DNA of 25,191 nucleotides. Source: JBFIHF01 sp964411125 (GTDB taxonomy: Bacteria > Myxococcota_A > Bradymonadia > Bradymonadales > Bradymonadaceae). The stretch spans positions 1-25,191 of the forward strand of contig CAYPJU010000087.1 in NCBI GenBank assembly GCA_964411125.1, written 5' to 3'. The translations under genes and the position numbers were made by a program. Below, one piece after another: positions 23,149 to 25,191 of the stretch; the stretch's first letter is position 1; each line of letters begins with the position of its first letter. The notes below the pieces were generated by a model. The model did not search any database. It was not told the origin of the DNA and saw only the letters and a list, made by a program, of their open reading frames with translations.

Positions 23149-24131
23149 GAATGGGACTTCGTCTGGGGGAGGTCGTCGGGTTGGACCGGTTCGGTGAGTC
23201 GTGCCTGGCGGGACGGCTTCTCGCCACCATGCCACGCTTCGGCCTCGATGAAGACCCGCTTCACACGCGGATACTTCGCTTTGATGGCGCGATCGAGAGT
23301 GTAGATCGTGTGCTCGAGCTCGGACGCGGAGGCGTCGTCTTTGAAGTCGACCGTCATCGTCACCAGCACGAACTCGGGCCCGATGTGCATCGTCAGCAGC
23401 TCGTTGATCTGGTTGATCTGCTCCTCGGCGAGGACCATCTCTTCGATCCCTTCGACCGTCTCGGTACGTGCCGCCTCGCCGATCAGGAGCCCCTTCGTCT
23501 CGAAGGCGAGCATGATGGCGACACCGCCGAGGATGATGCCGATCGTGACGGAGGCGAGCCCGTCGGCATACGGCCAGCCCGTAAGCTGACCGACCCCCAG
23601 TCCGATCGCGGCGACCGCGAGCCCGAGGAGCGCCGCGGTGTCTTCGAAGAGGACCGTGAAGAGCGCGGGGTCCTTCCCCTCACGCACGGCACGAAGCCAC
23701 GGCCGGTCTCCCTTCACCTTTTTGAACTCTTTCGCCGCGCCGTAGAGCGCGAACCCTTCGAACACCATGGCGAAGGCGAGGACCCCATAGCTCAGGAGCA
23801 GGTCACCTGGGGGGTGCGGGTCAAGCAGCGCGTGGATCCCCTCGTAGATCGAGATGCCAGAACCGACCGCGAAGATCAAAAGCGCGACGACGAAGCTCCA
23901 GAAGAACTGCTCTTTGCCGTACCCGAACGGAAACCGCTCGTCGGGAGGACGAGCGGACTTCTTCATCCCGAGCAGCAGTAGGCCCTGATTTCCGGTGTCG
24001 ACGACCGAATGGATCGCCTCGCTCAACATCGCCGAAGAACCAGAAATCCCGGCGGCCACGAATTTGGTGATCGCAATGGCGCCGTTGGCGAACAGCGCCA
24101 GGTAGATGACCTTCTTGGATGATGCCGCCAC
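23145..24131 (-). CDS. Cation diffusion facilitator family transporter
   Basis: This 328-residue inner-membrane protein has about six helices and a cytoplasmic C-terminal domain (about 225-310). The family exports divalent metals (Zn2+, Mn2+, Fe2+ and others) in exchange for protons. The first metal-site half HSVVD (His41, Asp45) is canonical. The second helix motif is VLFEDTAALLGL, where the usual HxxxD has Val160 in place of His and keeps Asp164 preceded by Glu163. This is a known divergent branch resembling SLC30A9-type proteins, so the metal is uncertain. The likely start is GTG 24131, 30 bp after the secG stop, without a clear ribosome site. Its stop overlaps the dapD start by 4 bp. Confidence 0.9.
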   Translation of the reverse strand: MAASSKKVIYLALFANGAIAITKFVAAGISGSSAMLSEAIHSVVDTGNQGLLLLGMKKSARPPDERFPFGYGKEQFFWSFVVALLIFAVGSGISIYEGIHALLDPHPPGDLLLSYGVLAFAMVFEGFALYGAAKEFKKVKGDRPWLRAVREGKDPALFTVLFEDTAALLGLAVAAIGLGVGQLTGWPYADGLASVTIGIILGGVAIMLAFETKGLLIGEAARTETVEGIEEMVLAEEQINQINELLTMHIGPEFVLVTMTVDFKDDASASELEHTIYTLDRAIKAKYPRVKRVFIEAEAWHGGEKPSRQARLTEPVQPDDLPQTKSHS

Positions 24132-24161
24132 GTAGTACCCGGGGCGATGGGAGACCGCCTG

Positions 24162-25031
24162 TTACTCGGCGGGTTCTTCTGCGGGAGCCTCTTCTTTCGC
24201 GGGCTCAGCCGGCGCTTCCTCGGCCGGCGGCGCAGCCGCGGCGGGCTTCTTTTCTGCGGCCGGCTTCTTCTCGGCCGCGGGCTTCTTCTCAGCCGCGGGC
24301 GCTTCCTCGGCGGCCGGTTCTTCGGCAGCGGGCTCGGCTTTTGGCTTCGGCTCGGCTTTTGGCTTCGGCTCGGCTTTGGGCTCGGCTTTCGGTTTCGTCT
24401 CGGCCTTGGGCTCCGCCTTCGGTTTCGGCTCCGCTTTCGGCTTCACTTCGATCGTCTTCTGCGCGGGCGCGTCCGGCTGAGCGGGAACTTCGGCGTCGGG
24501 TGCTTCAGGCGCTTCTTCCGGGGTCGCTGCATCAGCAGGGGCGTCGCCACCCATGTTGAGCTTGAGGCCTTCGGGCAGCTCGAGCTTCATCTTGCCGTCT
24601 TCGCCCATCGTCGGGGTGAGCTTGATCTCCTGCGACCCGGCAGGGGCCGTGGAACCCGTCGCCGGAGCGGTACGCGCGGCCTGACCCGGCTCGTTCCCAC
24701 CGAGCTCGATCAATTCACCGCTGCCGCGCTCGATGATCGTGTCTTCCTGCGAAGACTCGACCCCGGCGGTCTCGGAGAGATCGAGGAGCGATCGTGGCCG
24801 GCTGCTCAGGTAGGCGAGCGAGAGCGACGTCGACATGAAGACGACGGCGAGCGCAACGGTCGAACGGGTCAAAAAGTTGCCCGCCCCCCGTCCACCGAAG
24901 ATCTGCTGAGCGGCGGTGCTTGCACCACCGAGCCCTGCACCGAGCCCGCCACCCTTACCCGACTGGATGAGGATGACGATGATGATCAGGATGCAAGCGA
25001 GGACGTGTATGAGAGCTAGAACCAGTTCCAT
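24162..25031 (-). CDS. secG: Preprotein translocase subunit SecG with long repetitive C-terminal tail
   Basis: SecG assists SecYE in protein export. Residues 1-80 are a normal SecG: a first helix (about 3-22), the LIQSGKGGGLGAGLGG signature (21-36), and a second helix (about 58-76). The protein then continues to 289 residues, while usual SecG is about 70-120. The tail is a variable linker (about 85-190) and a low-complexity region (192-289) of AEPKPK and AEKKPA repeats. With the E. coli topology (both ends outside) the tail would lie in the periplasm. I choose ATG 25031, where the conserved helix begins; an in-frame TTG at 25070 adds a charged, non-conserved leader. It is probably the first gene of the operon. 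Confidence 0.9.
   Translation of the reverse strand: MELVLALIHVLACILIIIVILIQSGKGGGLGAGLGGASTAAQQIFGGRGAGNFLTRSTVALAVVFMSTSLSLAYLSSRPRSLLDLSETAGVESSQEDTIIERGSGELIELGGNEPGQAARTAPATGSTAPAGSQEIKLTPTMGEDGKMKLELPEGLKLNMGGDAPADAATPEEAPEAPDAEVPAQPDAPAQKTIEVKPKAEPKPKAEPKAETKPKAEPKAEPKPKAEPKPKAEPAAEEPAAEEAPAAEKKPAAEKKPAAEKKPAAAAPPAEEAPAEPAKEEAPAEEPAE
24239..24458. repeat. Imperfect coding tandem repeats in the secG tail
   Basis: Two runs are visible: about 24245-24302, with roughly 21-bp units giving AEKKPA-type peptides, and about 24330-24445, with roughly 18-bp units giving (K)PKAEP-type peptides. All units keep the reading frame. Such runs change length easily by slippage. Confidence 0.8.
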
Positions 25032-25079
25032 CTGCGCTACCGTGCGACCGGAAAATCGGCATGAGGCCAAAGGCTGTGC

Positions 25080-25108
25080 TTCATACCCGACTAAATGTCA
25101 GTTCGCAA
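25080..25108 (-). promoter_or_regulatory. Candidate promoter for the secG-dap-mva operon
   Basis: On the minus strand TTGCGA (25103-25108), a 17-bp spacer and TATGAA (25080-25085) match 4 of 6 bases in each box. Transcription from about 25073 would give a leader near 42 nt before secG. The -35 box overlaps the base of a long hairpin (25104-25136). Pattern evidence only. Confidence 0.33.
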
Positions 25109-25191
25109 GTCGGCGCGCTTTGCGCGCCGCCTTGCGGGGGGACCGCGCTTCGCGCGGTGGGGGACCGGCCTTCGGCCGGTGGGGGACCGCG
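25104..25191. repeat. Hairpin plus 22-bp tandem hairpin array at window edge
   Basis: A long hairpin at 25104-25136 has a 6-bp outer stem (CGCAAG/CTTGCG), one mismatch, an 8-bp inner stem and a TTT loop. It is followed by units with period 22 bp: 25142-25158 (ACCGCGC-TTC-GCGCGGT), 25164-25180 (ACCGGCC-TTC-GGCCGGT) and the start of a third at 25186, separated by GGGGG. Each unit is a 7-bp stem with a TTC loop. The two full units differ in the stem at paired positions, so pairing is kept. The array continues past the window end. Confidence 0.88.

Noticed and set aside
23149..23235. Upstream extension of the dapD frame
   Set aside because: The added residues lie in the transporter gene and are not DapD-like; ATG 23148 begins the normal N-terminus.
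25142..25191. 22-bp array as a CRISPR array or rho-independent terminator
   Set aside because: No unique spacers, only G5 separators, and no T run after the stems on either strand.

Overview
The window is a GC-rich bacterial segment that looks like a deltaproteobacterial-grade lineage such as Myxococcota or Bradymonadales. The reasons are an Asn-Asn-Gly-rich, Cys-rich lipoprotein, a Ser/Thr kinase with the HRDVSPQN loop, a membrane anchor and PEGA-like repeats, a single-subunit diheme SdhC, and mevalonate-pathway genes. The taxonomic call is an inference from gene style only. Both edges lie inside short repeats: a 7-bp tandem repeat on the left and a 22-bp hairpin array on the right. The window may therefore be a complete assembly contig that broke at repeats.

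Layout. Positions 132-4730 (minus strand) hold an NhaC-type Na+/H+ antiporter with an extra N-terminal domain, a repeat-filled intergenic stretch with a remnant of a lipoprotein paralog, the NNG lipoprotein, and an HTTM/vitamin-K-carboxylase-like membrane protein. From 4785 the plus strand carries sdhCAB. It runs with no gap (stop and TTG start overlapping) into two large membrane-anchored alkaline-phosphatase-superfamily (PF00884-like) enzymes, the second with a HEAT-repeat tail. They converge at about 13160 with a minus-strand pair, a PEGA-type Ser/Thr kinase followed 4 bp later by a third PF00884-like membrane enzyme. All three enzymes appear to have a Thr at the nucleophile position, like LtaS and EptA, rather than a sulfatase formylglycine Cys/Ser. 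The sequence therefore favours phospho-transfer or phospho-hydrolysis on envelope substrates over sulfate ester hydrolysis.

Positions 25031-18380 (minus strand) form a dense operon: secG with a long Lys/Glu/Ala/Pro tail, a cation diffusion facilitator, dapD, a class I/II aminotransferase (a DapC candidate), an unrecognised membrane protein, diphosphomevalonate decarboxylase and a GHMP kinase that is most likely phosphomevalonate kinase. The last six genes are joined by five consecutive 4-bp NTGA start/stop overlaps. The operon links lysine/meso-diaminopimelate synthesis, which feeds peptidoglycan, with isopentenyl diphosphate synthesis, which feeds undecaprenyl and quinone lipids. The unknown protein sits in the middle.

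I saw no tRNA, rRNA, CRISPR array, transposase or integrase in the window. The repeats are short palindromic intergenic elements of at least four unrelated kinds. The most interesting candidates are the trio of Thr-nucleophile membrane enzymes tied to sdh and to a sensor-like kinase, the unknown protein embedded in the dap/mva overlap chain, and the extended SecG.
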